A stretch of DNA of 61,254 nucleotides from Acinetobacter lactucae. Its GTDB lineage: Bacteria; Pseudomonadota; Gammaproteobacteria; Pseudomonadales; Moraxellaceae. The notes under the pieces were generated by a model. It saw only the letters and a list, made by a program, of their open reading frames with translations, had not been told where the DNA came from and made no database searches. The position numbers and the translations under genes were made by a program. The first letter of the stretch is position 1; every line of letters starts with the position of its first letter. The DNA lies in NCBI RefSeq assembly GCF_013344765.1, contig NZ_JABVBF010000003.1, positions 1-61,254 of the forward strand, read 5' to 3'. Shown here one piece after another: positions 8,337 through 16,992 of this stretch.

Positions 8337-9650
8337 ATGAATTCCATTATCCAAATGGATTCGGAGATTAACCAAGCTTATGCCGGTTTTGGCTTTTTCG
8401 ATATCTACCATAGAGATAGTTTTAAACAGTCTGCTCGTACTACATGGATTGACGGCTGGAAAATTGAATATATGGCAATTGCCGACCCAAAAACGATTCA
8501 CAATACGCCAATCGTGATTGTGGGTGGTGCTTTCCAGAATTTTAATTCTTATAAATATTGTGTTGAACAATTGTTTGAAAGCGGTCCAGTCATTTTAATT
8601 GATTTACCTTCTATGGGCGCAAATCAGCAAATTACCAATCGGGACACAGGAATATCTGCAGGTACTTTAGAACTACCTGATTTATCTGAAATGTTAGGAC
8701 GTTGGTTAGATATTGTTGGAATACAAAAAGTTTCTGTAATGGGAATGTCATTGGGCTCAGTCATTGCCTCTTGTTTTGCTTATCATCGCCCAGACTTGAT
8801 GGATCGTATGATCTTGATGGGGGTTATGCAAAAGACCCGAAAAAGTTGGCGCATGATTTTGGAAGAGTCGCTCAAGCTCATGCAAGAAAATCGCATGGAA
8901 GAATTTGGGCAAGCTGTTATTTTGTATTTGGTTAATCATGCAAAATTAGATAAAACCCGCATGTCACCTACGGCCAAAAAATTATTTTTTAGGCAAATGG
9001 CTGAGTTTACGGGTACTGAACGAGAACGTTATGAAATCAACTGTAATCGTCTTTTGCGTTTAACAGATGTACCTATTCCAGAGTGCAAAACTCTGGTTGC
9101 AGCAGGACAGTACGATAGTTTTACCCTGCCTCATGAAAATGCCAATTTTGCTTTGCAATGTCCTGATATGGAATTTGCTCTCATTGCAAATGCAGATCAT
9201 GTACCACAGCTCCAGCGCCGTAAAGAAACCATGAGTTTGTTCACTTCATTCTTGAAAGGTGAATCTATTCAAAATCTGGATGGCATTATTCCAATGACAC
9301 GTGAACAGATGCAAAAGATGGAGCGTCGTGGTGAAGAGCGAGTTCCTGTCTTGCAACCGAACACTCAACTGACTCATCGAGAGTCTAATGTAGAGGTGCC
9401 TGTAACAATTGTTGATGTTACTTTCTTCGGTATGTATTTAAAAATGGATGAGGTTTCGCAGCTTGATTTTGTGAATGACCATCCACGCGATTTGGCACTG
9501 CATTTAGAAGATGAAGAGGGTAGTTTTGCAATTGAGTGCTTAATTTTTGAAAGTACTGAGCAGGGTATTCGAGCTTTATTTAAACATGGTAGTTTTGAAC
9601 TTGCTGATCGTTTAAGCCGTTTTATTGCTCGTCAAAAACAAGCAGCTTAA
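8337..9650 (+). CDS. Alpha/beta hydrolase (RhlA-like) with C-terminal PilZ-type domain
   Basis: Two-domain cytoplasmic protein of 437 residues. Residues about 45-310 are an alpha/beta hydrolase with nucleophile S138 in GMSLGS, D260 in GQYDSF and H288 in ADHVPQ, so the triad looks complete. In overall pattern it recalls RhlA, which makes 3-(3-hydroxyalkanoyloxy)alkanoic acid lipids, but I cannot establish the substrate. Residues about 329-430 resemble a PilZ domain: RxxxR at 331-335 and DxTxxG at 360-365 match the two cyclic-di-GMP-binding motifs, with T for S in the second. Cyclic-di-GMP control of a lipid-modifying hydrolase is therefore an inference. No N-terminal signal peptide is evident. 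The start has AAGGAGG at 8320-8326. It is a single-gene unit with its own promoter and terminator. Confidence 0.75.
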   Translation: MNSIIQMDSEINQAYAGFGFFDIYHRDSFKQSARTTWIDGWKIEYMAIADPKTIHNTPIVIVGGAFQNFNSYKYCVEQLFESGPVILIDLPSMGANQQITNRDTGISAGTLELPDLSEMLGRWLDIVGIQKVSVMGMSLGSVIASCFAYHRPDLMDRMILMGVMQKTRKSWRMILEESLKLMQENRMEEFGQAVILYLVNHAKLDKTRMSPTAKKLFFRQMAEFTGTERERYEINCNRLLRLTDVPIPECKTLVAAGQYDSFTLPHENANFALQCPDMEFALIANADHVPQLQRRKETMSLFTSFLKGESIQNLDGIIPMTREQMQKMERRGEERVPVLQPNTQLTHRESNVEVPVTIVDVTFFGMYLKMDEVSQLDFVNDHPRDLALHLEDEEGSFAIECLIFESTEQGIRALFKHGSFELADRLSRFIARQKQAA

Positions 9651-9667
9651 TAATATAGTTATAGAAA

Positions 9668-9696
9668 GGAAGCTCGTTTTGAGCTTCCATTTTTTA
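9668..9696 (+). terminator. Terminator of the hydrolase-PilZ gene
   Basis: GGAAGCTC (9668-9675) pairs with GAGCTTCC (9681-9688) around GTTTT, followed by A and a T-run. Confidence 0.88.
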
Positions 9697-9702
9697 TATC
9701 CT

Positions 9703-10545
9703 TTATTTTATTTGTGCATGAATAGTCCAGACCAAATCACCTAAATGCTCTTCACTCATATCTTGTGAAGCTTGCTCAAAAAATATTTGTGGCTGTTCAA
9801 TAGTAATCTGCTCAAACTCTGTATCTTTAAAAAAGTCTTTAACTTCTTGGGGACTTTTGAAATGAAAACTAAAAGAGCTTCGAGACATGAGTTTAAGTAA
9901 CTTACTACTGTTCCAGATAATACTAGCAAGTTTGTTTTTAACTGGTTCAGGATATAAGTCGGTTAAATAGTGAAACTTCTTAAAAGAGGCACCATAGTGG
10001 CCAATCGATTGGATCAATTGTTTTAATAAATCTTTATCAAAATAGTTAATTAAACCTTCACTAATGACCACTAGTGGGCTGTTCGAGTCAAACACTTCAA
10101 AAGCTTGTGCAAAAGCTTCTGTAAATAAATCAACTGATAAAACTTCGGGTGCATTTTTTTCAATTTGCTGTAATGCATTTTGTTTGGTTTGTGCCATATC
10201 GGGTAAATCAAGCTCCCGATATGTAATTGAAGGGTAATGCTGTCTAAACCACCAACCACGTGGCGATAACCCACATGCTATTTCTAGAACTTGTAAATTA
10301 GGATTTTCTTGAATGAGTTGTTCTAAGTGATGGTCAAGCATGGTGTGGCGTTGTTTGAGCGTAGTGCGCATACTACCTCCGACATATTTCTCTGCCCATG
10401 ATTCTATGGGGTGAACTAAATATGCCAGTGATTTGCCTTTGGTTGTGGCAAGTGCTTCATGAGAGATCCCCATTTGATACCAGATATAACCCGTATAGTG
10501 GGCTGTAAAAGAGATGTGACGGTGTTTTGAAAGTTGTTGTGTCAT
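9703..10545 (-). CDS. Class I SAM-dependent methyltransferase, leucine carboxymethyltransferase-like
   Basis: Rossmann-fold methyltransferase of about 280 residues. The SAM-binding segment VLEIACGLSPRG is followed by the acidic YRELDLPDM strand, typical of the PPM/leucine carboxymethyltransferase-like family found in bacteria. Substrate unknown. I start at ATG 10545, preceded by AGGA; the frame is open to a TTG at 10590, but that codon lies inside a strong hairpin (10579-10609) and lacks a ribosome binding site. It lies downstream of nagZ on the same strand, 83 bases away, with no evident functional link. Confidence 0.75.
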   Translation of the reverse strand: MTQQLSKHRHISFTAHYTGYIWYQMGISHEALATTKGKSLAYLVHPIESWAEKYVGGSMRTTLKQRHTMLDHHLEQLIQENPNLQVLEIACGLSPRGWWFRQHYPSITYRELDLPDMAQTKQNALQQIEKNAPEVLSVDLFTEAFAQAFEVFDSNSPLVVISEGLINYFDKDLLKQLIQSIGHYGASFKKFHYLTDLYPEPVKNKLASIIWNSSKLLKLMSRSSFSFHFKSPQEVKDFFKDTEFEQITIEQPQIFFEQASQDMSEEHLGDLVWTIHAQIK

Positions 10546-10578
10546 TCGTCCTGAACTCGGTTTATTGTTTTTGTGTGG

Positions 10579-10609
10579 TTTGACTGACAATTTTTAATTA
10601 TCAGTCAAA
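10579..10609. repeat. Inverted repeat between nagZ and the methyltransferase
   Basis: TTTGACTGA (10579-10587) and TCAGTCAAA (10601-10609) are perfect arms. In minus-strand RNA the pairing continues inward through a G:U pair to a 3-base loop, giving a stem of about 14 bp. It is 20 bases after the nagZ stop and lacks a T-tract in the minus direction, so it may be an imperfect terminator, an RNA-processing site or an operator. Confidence 0.6.
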
Positions 10610-10628
10610 TATAGTCTTACATTAAAAT

Positions 10629-11648
10629 TTAGAGTGAATTCTTAAACTCTTCAATGACTGTTTTGACAGCTTGCCACTCATTTCCAAGCGATAAGGTTTC
10701 ACCAATCTGAATTTGTGGAATTTTTCCACGCATACGTTCTAAACGCTCTTGATTTGGTAGTTCTAAGTTTGTAATACCTTCGAGCGCTGTACAGGCTGCA
10801 CTTCGGTCATTACACACGAGTCCCATATCACAGCCAGCTGCTAGAGCGGCTTGAATACGTGCATCTGCACCGCCTGCTACGCAAGCAGCCTGCATGCTTA
10901 AGTCATCAGAGAAAAGTACGCCATTAAAATTCAAACGCTTGCGTAGAACTTCTTGAATCCAGAAAGGTGAAAAACCTGCTGGATTTGGATCAACTTGATC
11001 ATAAATCACATGGGCTGGCATGAGTGCATCAAGCTGAGGCATGAGTTTAATGAAGCTTTGCATATCATGATTATAAATTTCATCATAGCTACGGCTATCG
11101 ATTGCAGCTGCAACATGAGAATCTGCTTTCACCGAGCCGTGACCAGGGAAGTGTTTGCCTGTATTCGCCATTCCAGCTTTTTTCATACCTTGCATAAATG
11201 CACCAGCAAGCGGGGCAATATCCTCAATATTTTTAGAGAAGCCACGGTCACCAATCACATCACTAATTGCATTAAGGTCTAAAACTGGTGCAAAACTGAA
11301 ATCGATACCGACAGCAAGCACTTCAGTTGCCATGAGCCAGCCGCACTGCTCAGCTAATTCAAGAGCCTTTTGTGGTTGAGTTAAATATAACTCTCCAAAA
11401 CGGCCCATCGCTGGTAATAAGGTAAAACCTGATCTTAGGCGCTGAACTCGACCTCCTTCTTGGTCGACAGCAATTAAAATATCTGGACGAATTTGACGCA
11501 TATGGTCCGTTAATGCACGGACTTGTTGTGGAGATTCAATATTTCGTGCAAATAAAATCATGCCACCGACTTGCGGAGCGCGTAATAGTTCAATATCTTC
11601 TTGAGTAAGTTCTGTGCCGGCGATGTCCAGCATCAATGCGCCAATCAT
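10629..11648 (-). CDS. nagZ: Beta-N-acetylhexosaminidase, GH3 family
   Basis: Cytoplasmic peptidoglycan-recycling enzyme that removes N-acetylglucosamine from anhydromuropeptides. The 339-residue length matches NagZ (341 in E. coli). The KHFPGHG..ADSH motif supplies the acid/base histidine-aspartate pair and FSDDLSM carries the nucleophile aspartate. I start at ATG 11648, giving MIGALMLDIAG, which matches where the family begins; a longer frame from TTG 11681 has no support. Where ampC is inducible, loss of NagZ lowers its expression; whether this applies here cannot be seen. Confidence 0.94.
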   Translation of the reverse strand: MIGALMLDIAGTELTQEDIELLRAPQVGGMILFARNIESPQQVRALTDHMRQIRPDILIAVDQEGGRVQRLRSGFTLLPAMGRFGELYLTQPQKALELAEQCGWLMATEVLAVGIDFSFAPVLDLNAISDVIGDRGFSKNIEDIAPLAGAFMQGMKKAGMANTGKHFPGHGSVKADSHVAAAIDSRSYDEIYNHDMQSFIKLMPQLDALMPAHVIYDQVDPNPAGFSPFWIQEVLRKRLNFNGVLFSDDLSMQAACVAGGADARIQAALAAGCDMGLVCNDRSAACTALEGITNLELPNQERLERMRGKIPQIQIGETLSLGNEWQAVKTVIEEFKNSL

Positions 11649-11701
11649 ATTGGTTCCATTTGAATTTTGATTGAAAAACAATAAGCGAATTTTGCAATGT
11701 T

Positions 11702-11731
11702 TTGCTACATTTTGTCAGTACAGAATATGAT
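11702..11731 (+). promoter_or_regulatory. Candidate prc promoter
   Basis: TTGCTA (11702-11707) and TATGAT (11726-11731) separated by 18 bases, about 110 bases upstream of the protease start. Confidence 0.35.
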
Positions 11732-11840
11732 AAAACTACACGGTATAAACAATTTAGTTGGTTAAGATTTTGAATCTGCTTAGTTCATATCGAAAACAGA
11801 GCGTGTAAGATAGGAACACCCAAGGAAGTATTAAAAATTT

Positions 11841-14024
11841 ATGAAACTTCAAACTATAGCTTGTGCAGTAGCGATCGCGACTGGCGGTTTATTCTTCTCT
11901 CATACGATGAATGAAGCGAGAGCAGCAACCAATACTGCTGCGGTCTCTCAATCAATCCAGCCAACGCAAGAACAGGCTTTGGTGGCTCGCCAACTGGCAA
12001 CTTTAGTTGATCGCCAACATTATTTAAATATGCGTCTGGATGCGACGACTTCAAATCGTATTCTAGATATGTATTTAGATAGTCTTGATCCAGATCACTC
12101 ACTATTTTTAGACGCTGAAGTTCAAAATTATAAAAAACTATATGGTTCAAATTTTGGGGCTTCGTTAAAAGCGGGGAACTTAACAGGTCCATTTGCAATT
12201 CATCAGCAATATCGTGAACGCTTAAAACAATTTTATGAATTCATGTTGACTGAGTTGAAACAGCAGCAAAATTTAAAACAGCCAAATAGCTATATTGAAG
12301 TTGATCGTGAAAAAGCGCCGTATTTTAAAACCACAGATGAGCAACAAAATCATTGGCGTAAGATGCTGGTTTCGCAGTTAATCAACTTAACCATTAGCCG
12401 TGAAGAAGAGCAGGCGAAACAAAAAGCGCTTAAAGAGAATCCTTCACTTGCAAATGGTCAGGATTTAACTGGCCCAGAAGATTTAACGCCAGCGCAGACT
12501 TTAACTAAACGTTATACGCGTCAGCTTGAAAGAATTAGTCGTGTGAAAAGCGATGATGTGTTGGACAAAACATTAAATGCAATGTTGGCGACCTATGATC
12601 CACATAGTAACTATTACCCGCCAATTGATGCGATAGAACTGAATCGCCAAACTACCTTGCAGCTTGAAGGTATTGGTGTGTCGATTCGTCCAGAGCGTGG
12701 CAACGAAGATTACACTAAGATTGAAACTATTGTAGAAGGTGGTCCTGCAAGTAAGTCTGGTCAAGTGAAATCAGGAGATCGAATCATTGGTGTCGCTCAA
12801 GAGGGCGAGAAAATGGTTGATGTGATTGGTTGGACAAGTTCTGAAATCGTTGGGCTGATTCGTGGTAAACGTGGAACAAAAGTCACGTTAAAACTTCTTG
12901 GTGCTGGTGCATCAATGAGTCAGGCGCGTAATGTGACTTTAGTGCGTGATGTCATTCAAGAAGAAGATGCTGGTGTTCGTTCACGCACAGTTGAAGTAAC
13001 ACGTGATGGTAAAAAGCATGTGTTGGGCGTAATTGAAATTCCATCATTCTATTTTGACTATCGTTCACGCCGTGCAGGACAACAATACCGTTCAGTTTCT
13101 GAAGATACTGCAAATGCTTTTGAAGCACTAAAAGCGAAGAAAGTAGAAGGGATTATTATTGACTTACGTAATGACCCAGGTGGTTCATTAGAAGAAGTTG
13201 CGCGTATGTTGGGGCAGGTGATTAAGTCTGGTCCGGTTGTACAAATTCGTGATGGCAATGGCAACGTAAGCGTGTTTGAAGATAACGATGGCGGCCAGCA
13301 AATTTACACTGGTCCCCTTGCTGTAATGGTGAACTTGGCATCGGCATCTGCAAGTGAGATTTACTCTGCTGCAATTCAAGACTATGAGCGCGGTATTATT
13401 ATTGGTAGTACAACAACTGGTAAGGGTACAGCTCAGGTACAACTTGATACTCTGGCATATGGTCAAGCGACTTTAACTCAGCGTAAGTTCTATCGTATTA
13501 CAGGTGGTAGTACACAAAATAAAGGTGTAGTACCAGACATTAAACTCGTCGATATTTATAACGAAGAGTTTGGTGAGCGTAAATCGAAAAATGCGTTGAA
13601 GTGGGACACAATTCCTACAGCACCATTTAAACGAGAAGGTTCTGTTCAACCTTATGTGACAAAGTTGTCTCAATTTTCTGAACAACGTGTAAGTGCTGAT
13701 CCTCAGTTTAAATATCTAAATAAACGTACTGCAATTGCCAAGGTAACAAGTGAGCAAAAGCAAGTCGTACTTGATATTGATAAGCGCCGTGCTGAATTAC
13801 TTGGTTTAGAGAAACAAACTTTAGATGCAGAGAATGAACGCCGTGCTGCAACTGGTCAAAAACCTTTTGCAAACTGGGAAAGCTATCAAGCTTCACTAGA
13901 TGCTTTAGCTGAATCTCGCGCTAAAATGAAAGCATCACAACGTCCAGCACTACCAGAAGAAGAAACTTTTGTGACTGAAGCTGCTAATGTACTTATGGAC
14001 TATGCAAAGTTGCAAAATCGCTAA
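11841..14024 (+). CDS. prc: Tail-specific carboxy-terminal protease
   Basis: Periplasmic S41 protease that degrades proteins from their C-termini and trims envelope factors; in E. coli it controls peptidoglycan hydrolase levels with NlpI. The 727-residue protein is somewhat longer than E. coli Prc (682). A signal peptide occupies residues 1 to about 28. A PDZ domain lies around 235-330, then the protease core with the Ser-Lys dyad S503 (SASASE) and K528 (TTGKGTAQ), spaced 25 residues apart as in E. coli. The C-terminal 150 residues are the Prc-specific tail. The ribosome binding site AAGGAAG is unusually far (about 13 bases) from the ATG. Confidence 0.95.
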   Translation: MKLQTIACAVAIATGGLFFSHTMNEARAATNTAAVSQSIQPTQEQALVARQLATLVDRQHYLNMRLDATTSNRILDMYLDSLDPDHSLFLDAEVQNYKKLYGSNFGASLKAGNLTGPFAIHQQYRERLKQFYEFMLTELKQQQNLKQPNSYIEVDREKAPYFKTTDEQQNHWRKMLVSQLINLTISREEEQAKQKALKENPSLANGQDLTGPEDLTPAQTLTKRYTRQLERISRVKSDDVLDKTLNAMLATYDPHSNYYPPIDAIELNRQTTLQLEGIGVSIRPERGNEDYTKIETIVEGGPASKSGQVKSGDRIIGVAQEGEKMVDVIGWTSSEIVGLIRGKRGTKVTLKLLGAGASMSQARNVTLVRDVIQEEDAGVRSRTVEVTRDGKKHVLGVIEIPSFYFDYRSRRAGQQYRSVSEDTANAFEALKAKKVEGIIIDLRNDPGGSLEEVARMLGQVIKSGPVVQIRDGNGNVSVFEDNDGGQQIYTGPLAVMVNLASASASEIYSAAIQDYERGIIIGSTTTGKGTAQVQLDTLAYGQATLTQRKFYRITGGSTQNKGVVPDIKLVDIYNEEFGERKSKNALKWDTIPTAPFKREGSVQPYVTKLSQFSEQRVSADPQFKYLNKRTAIAKVTSEQKQVVLDIDKRRAELLGLEKQTLDAENERRAATGQKPFANWESYQASLDALAESRAKMKASQRPALPEEETFVTEAANVLMDYAKLQNR

Positions 14025-14043
14025 CTATTAGTAGTTCTTAAGA

Positions 14044-14076
14044 AAAAGCATGCTGTTATCAGTGTGCTTTTTTTAT
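14044..14076 (+). terminator. prc terminator
   Basis: AAGCATGCT (14046-14054) pairs with AGTGTGCTT (14061-14069), including two G:U pairs, followed by a long T-rich run. Confidence 0.8.
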
Positions 14077-14081
14077 TTTTC

Positions 14082-14121
14082 ATGTCAGTAAACTGTCATG
14101 CATTTATCATCAAAATGTCAA
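14082..14121 (+). promoter_or_regulatory. Tandem Pho box (PhoB-binding site)
   Basis: The 5-mers TGTCA, TGTCA, TATCA and TGTCA begin at 14083, 14094, 14105 and 14116, an exact 11-nt period. The 7-mer at 14093 is a perfect CTGTCAT half-site. This matches the PhoB arrangement of 7-base direct repeats separated by 4 bases, here as two boxes in a row. A -10-like TAATCT follows at 14132-14137. It sits between the prc terminator and the glycosyltransferase gene, so phosphate-starvation induction of the next two genes is predicted. Confidence 0.8.
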
Positions 14122-14143
14122 AAAAACTGCTTAATCTTTAAGC

Positions 14144-15448
14144 ATGAAAATAAATACATTGATGGATGGCGCTATGCAAAGTTCATATGCGACAGCACTA
14201 TTAAAACAACAGCAACTTCCTGAAAGCTTCCAATTCTTTTTTAAACAAAAGCAACTATCTAATACGCATTCACTGCATGATTTAGTACGCCCACGTTTAA
14301 AAATTGCAATTGTTACCGAAACTTGGCCACCTGAAATCAATGGTGTGGCACTTTCATTATTGCAATTATGCCAAGGTTTACAGAAACAGGGGCATAAGAT
14401 TTTACTGATTCGTCCAGAACAAAAAGCAAAATGCCATGACTTTACGCCAGAGCAAGAATGTCTGGTGATGTCACAGGCGATTCCAAAATATCCGACTTTA
14501 CAATTTGGTTGGCCACAATATTTAAAAGTATCGAAAGCTTTTGAAAAGTTTGTGCCAGATGTTGTGCACATCGTGACTGAAGGGCCGTTAGGTTTAACCG
14601 CTATGCAGGCTGCTAAGGCAAAAGCTATTCCTGTTTCGAGCGGCTTTCATTCGCCATTTCAAGATTTTAGTCGATTCTTCGATTTGGCTTTTTTAGTCAA
14701 ACCGATTCAAAAATACCTGTGCTGGTTTCACAATAACACTCAAGTAACTTGTGTGCCGAGTAAAGATACTCAAGAAGCATTACGCGGTTTTGGTATTACT
14801 TGTCCACTGGTTGTCGTTGGGCGTGGCGTAGATACAACCAGATTTTCACCGAAGCATCGCTCTGAAAATTTGCGAAAACAATGGGATGCTAATGAGAATA
14901 CTCGCGTTATGCTTTATGTGGGGCGTTTGTCTCCCGAAAAAGAAGTGCAAGTTCTCATTGAAAGTTATGCGAACCTACAAACCATTCAGCCACATAAAAC
15001 TAAATTAGTAATTGTAGGAGATGGCCCAGATTTTGCTCGTTTAAAGTCACTACCTGAAGCGAAGGGTGTTATCTTTACTGGAAGTCTGAGAGGTCAAGAT
15101 TTGGCGGCTGCCTATGCGAGTGCAGATGTATTCGTATTTGCGAGTCAAGTTGAAACGTTTGGTAACGTAGTTTTAGAGGCAATGGCAAGCGGTTTACCAG
15201 TTATAGCGTATGATTATGCATGTGCACATCAATACTTAACACATGGTGTGAATGGCTGGTTAAGCCCACTTGGACAAAAAAACCACTTTATACAACAAAT
15301 TTATCAGCTTCCTTCAGTACAACAACTTAGAGAAATGGGCGTACAAGCCTGTCATAAAGTACAGCAAAGCGGTTGGCAACTTCCGGTTCAGCAATTGGAG
15401 CAGGCATTTTATCAGGTAGTGAAGGAGCCCTCGTTGGACTTCACCTAA
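14144..15448 (+). CDS. GT4-family glycosyltransferase, candidate phosphate-starvation glycolipid synthase
   Basis: Predicted retaining glycosyltransferase of the GT-B fold. The core starts at about residue 50 with IAIVTETWPPEINGV, a signature shared with SqdX-type and diacylglycerol glycosyltransferases. The EX7E motif of GT4 enzymes is present (ETFGNVVLE). The first 50 residues are an extension without recognised features. Starts at ATG 14144 (434 residues), 14162 or 14174 are possible; the last has GGATGG upstream and would leave room for a leader after the predicted promoter. With the Pho box upstream and a PAP2 phosphatase downstream, I infer synthesis of a phosphorus-free glycolipid during phosphate limitation. 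The sugar donor and acceptor are not visible; mannosyl transfer to another lipid is an alternative. Confidence 0.72.
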   Translation: MKINTLMDGAMQSSYATALLKQQQLPESFQFFFKQKQLSNTHSLHDLVRPRLKIAIVTETWPPEINGVALSLLQLCQGLQKQGHKILLIRPEQKAKCHDFTPEQECLVMSQAIPKYPTLQFGWPQYLKVSKAFEKFVPDVVHIVTEGPLGLTAMQAAKAKAIPVSSGFHSPFQDFSRFFDLAFLVKPIQKYLCWFHNNTQVTCVPSKDTQEALRGFGITCPLVVVGRGVDTTRFSPKHRSENLRKQWDANENTRVMLYVGRLSPEKEVQVLIESYANLQTIQPHKTKLVIVGDGPDFARLKSLPEAKGVIFTGSLRGQDLAAAYASADVFVFASQVETFGNVVLEAMASGLPVIAYDYACAHQYLTHGVNGWLSPLGQKNHFIQQIYQLPSVQQLREMGVQACHKVQQSGWQLPVQQLEQAFYQVVKEPSLDFT

Positions 15449-15472
15449 GTATCCTAAGATAGGAGAATGACC

Positions 15473-16024
15473 ATGAAATTTAAGAATGCAAAAATAAAAA
15501 TACTCGATTTAGATTTGAGAGGCTGTTTATATCTGAACAATTTCTCTCACTCACAACGTGTTGCCCTTTTTTTCAAAATTATCAGTCGTGTTGGTGATGG
15601 TCCATTTTGGTATCTAATGTTGGCAATCGTGTGGGGTATGCAAGGCATTAACTATAGCTTGCAAATCATCTATTTGTTATTAGGTGGTTCTGTTGGCACA
15701 GCAATCTATAAATTTTTAAAACACAAAACAACGCGACCACGTCCTTATCAGGTGCATCAGGTAATTGTGCTTGGTGAAAGACCGCTTGATCACTTTAGTT
15801 TTCCATCAGGTCACACGCTTCATGCGGTCATGGTGACAATTGTATTGGGTTACATCCAGCCAGTTTTGCTTGCTGCCATGTTCCCATTTATGGTGCTTGT
15901 CGCTTTGTCTCGGATGGTATTGGGCCTTCATTATCCAAGTGATGTGATTGTTGGTGCGCTAATTGGTGCAGCGGTCGCGGCTACGATTATTTTTGTGGCG
16001 CCATTATTGAACATCGCTTTATAA
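15473..16024 (+). CDS. PAP2-family membrane phosphatase
   Basis: Inner-membrane lipid phosphatase of 183 residues. All three PAP2 motifs are present: KHKTTRPRPY, FPSGHTLHAV and SRMVLGLHYPSD. About five membrane segments are visible. I prefer ATG 15473, correctly spaced from AGGAG at 15461-15465, over ATG 15467. It lies 24 bases after the glycosyltransferase and is probably co-transcribed. Phosphatidate phosphatase activity supplying diacylglycerol to the glycosyltransferase would fit, but undecaprenyl- or phosphatidylglycerol-phosphate phosphatase activity is equally compatible with the motifs. Confidence 0.85.
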   Translation: MKFKNAKIKILDLDLRGCLYLNNFSHSQRVALFFKIISRVGDGPFWYLMLAIVWGMQGINYSLQIIYLLLGGSVGTAIYKFLKHKTTRPRPYQVHQVIVLGERPLDHFSFPSGHTLHAVMVTIVLGYIQPVLLAAMFPFMVLVALSRMVLGLHYPSDVIVGALIGAAVAATIIFVAPLLNIAL

Positions 16025-16123
16025 GCATCGGTAATTTTTATCAGCTTAAGCTATCGATTAGGTTTGTGGATTTGCTAAAGTACACAGTTCGTGATTTAGC
16101 AGATTAAACAGATAGGAGCCGCT

Positions 16124-16324
16124 ATGGGCTTACGTTGGACAGATACGATTGATATTGCCATTGAATTGTCAGAAGCACATCCAGAAGTTGATCCGCAATG
16201 GATCCGTTTTACCGATTTACATGCATGGGTGTGCGCATTGCCAGACTTCAGTGATGACCCAAATAAATCGACAGAAGGATTGCTAGAAGGCATTCAGATG
16301 GCCTGGATAGACGAAGTTCGCTAA
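16124..16324 (+). CDS. iscX: Fe-S cluster assembly protein IscX
   Basis: Small acidic protein of 66 residues that binds IscS and modulates Fe-S cluster assembly (YfhJ in E. coli). The sequence LRWTDTIDIAIELSEAHP and the conserved DLHAWV and GLLEGIQMAWIDE segments identify it. The ATG follows GATAGGAGCC. In E. coli and, as I recall, Pseudomonas it closes the isc operon; here the gene upstream is the PAP2 phosphatase, so it has become separated from iscRSUA. Confidence 0.93.
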   Translation: MGLRWTDTIDIAIELSEAHPEVDPQWIRFTDLHAWVCALPDFSDDPNKSTEGLLEGIQMAWIDEVR

Positions 16325-16362
16325 AAACAGTAGAAAAAATCGCAACTTTTACACATTCAAAG

Positions 16363-16391
16363 CTGATTATTGCCTATGACATCGGTATAAT
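16363..16391 (+). promoter_or_regulatory. Candidate ndk promoter
   Basis: A perfect TATAAT at 16386-16391 with a weak -35 CTGATT at 16363-16368 (17-base spacer), 46 bases upstream of the ndk start. Confidence 0.45.
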
Positions 16392-16437
16392 GCGGCAAAT
16401 TTTTTAAAGTTTAAATCTTAAAATAAAGGAGCCACTC

Positions 16438-16869
16438 ATGGCTATTGAACGTACTTTGTCTATCGTAAAACCTGATGCAGTGTCTAAAAACCACATCGGT
16501 GAAATTTTTGCTCGTTTTGAAAAAGCGGGTTTAAAAATTGTTGCGACTAAAATGAAACACCTTTCTCAAGCTGATGCTGAAGGTTTCTATGCTGAGCATA
16601 AAGAACGTGGTTTCTTTGGTGACTTAGTTGCATTCATGACTTCTGGTCCAGTTGTAGTATCTGTTCTTGAAGGCGAAAATGCAGTTCTTGCACACCGTGA
16701 AATCTTAGGCGCTACAAACCCTAAAGAAGCTGCTCCTGGCACTATCCGTGCTGACTTCGCTGTAAGCATCGACGAAAACGCTGCTCACGGTTCTGACTCA
16801 GTTGCTTCTGCAGAGCGTGAAATTGCTTACTTCTTTGCTGACAACGAGATCTGCCCACGCACTCGTTAA
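16438..16869 (+). CDS. ndk: Nucleoside diphosphate kinase
   Basis: Transfers the gamma-phosphate from ATP to nucleoside diphosphates through a phosphohistidine. The 143-residue length is standard. The active-site histidine is in [15 protein letters not shown], and the N-terminus [12 protein letters not shown] is typical. AAAGGAG lies just upstream of the ATG. Codon choice appears biased, as in highly expressed genes. A strong terminator follows. Confidence 0.98.
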
Positions 16870-16881
16870 TCGAAAGCATTC

Positions 16882-16919
16882 AAACCAGATAAGTGGTATA
16901 CTACTTATCTGGTTTTTTT
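16882..16919 (+). terminator. ndk terminator
   Basis: A 13-bp perfect stem, AAACCAGATAAGT (16882-16894) with ACTTATCTGGTTT (16903-16915), followed by further T residues. Confidence 0.92.
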
Positions 16920-16992
16920 ATTCTCTTAAGAGAATATTGTTTGATTCTTGAACAATATCTTCAGTTTTTTGACATGGTTTAGGTAAATACAC

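Noticed and set aside
14131..14571. 146-codon minus-strand frame over the Pho box and glycosyltransferase start
   Set aside because: Antisense to a well-supported gene, cysteine-rich low-quality protein, no start signals.
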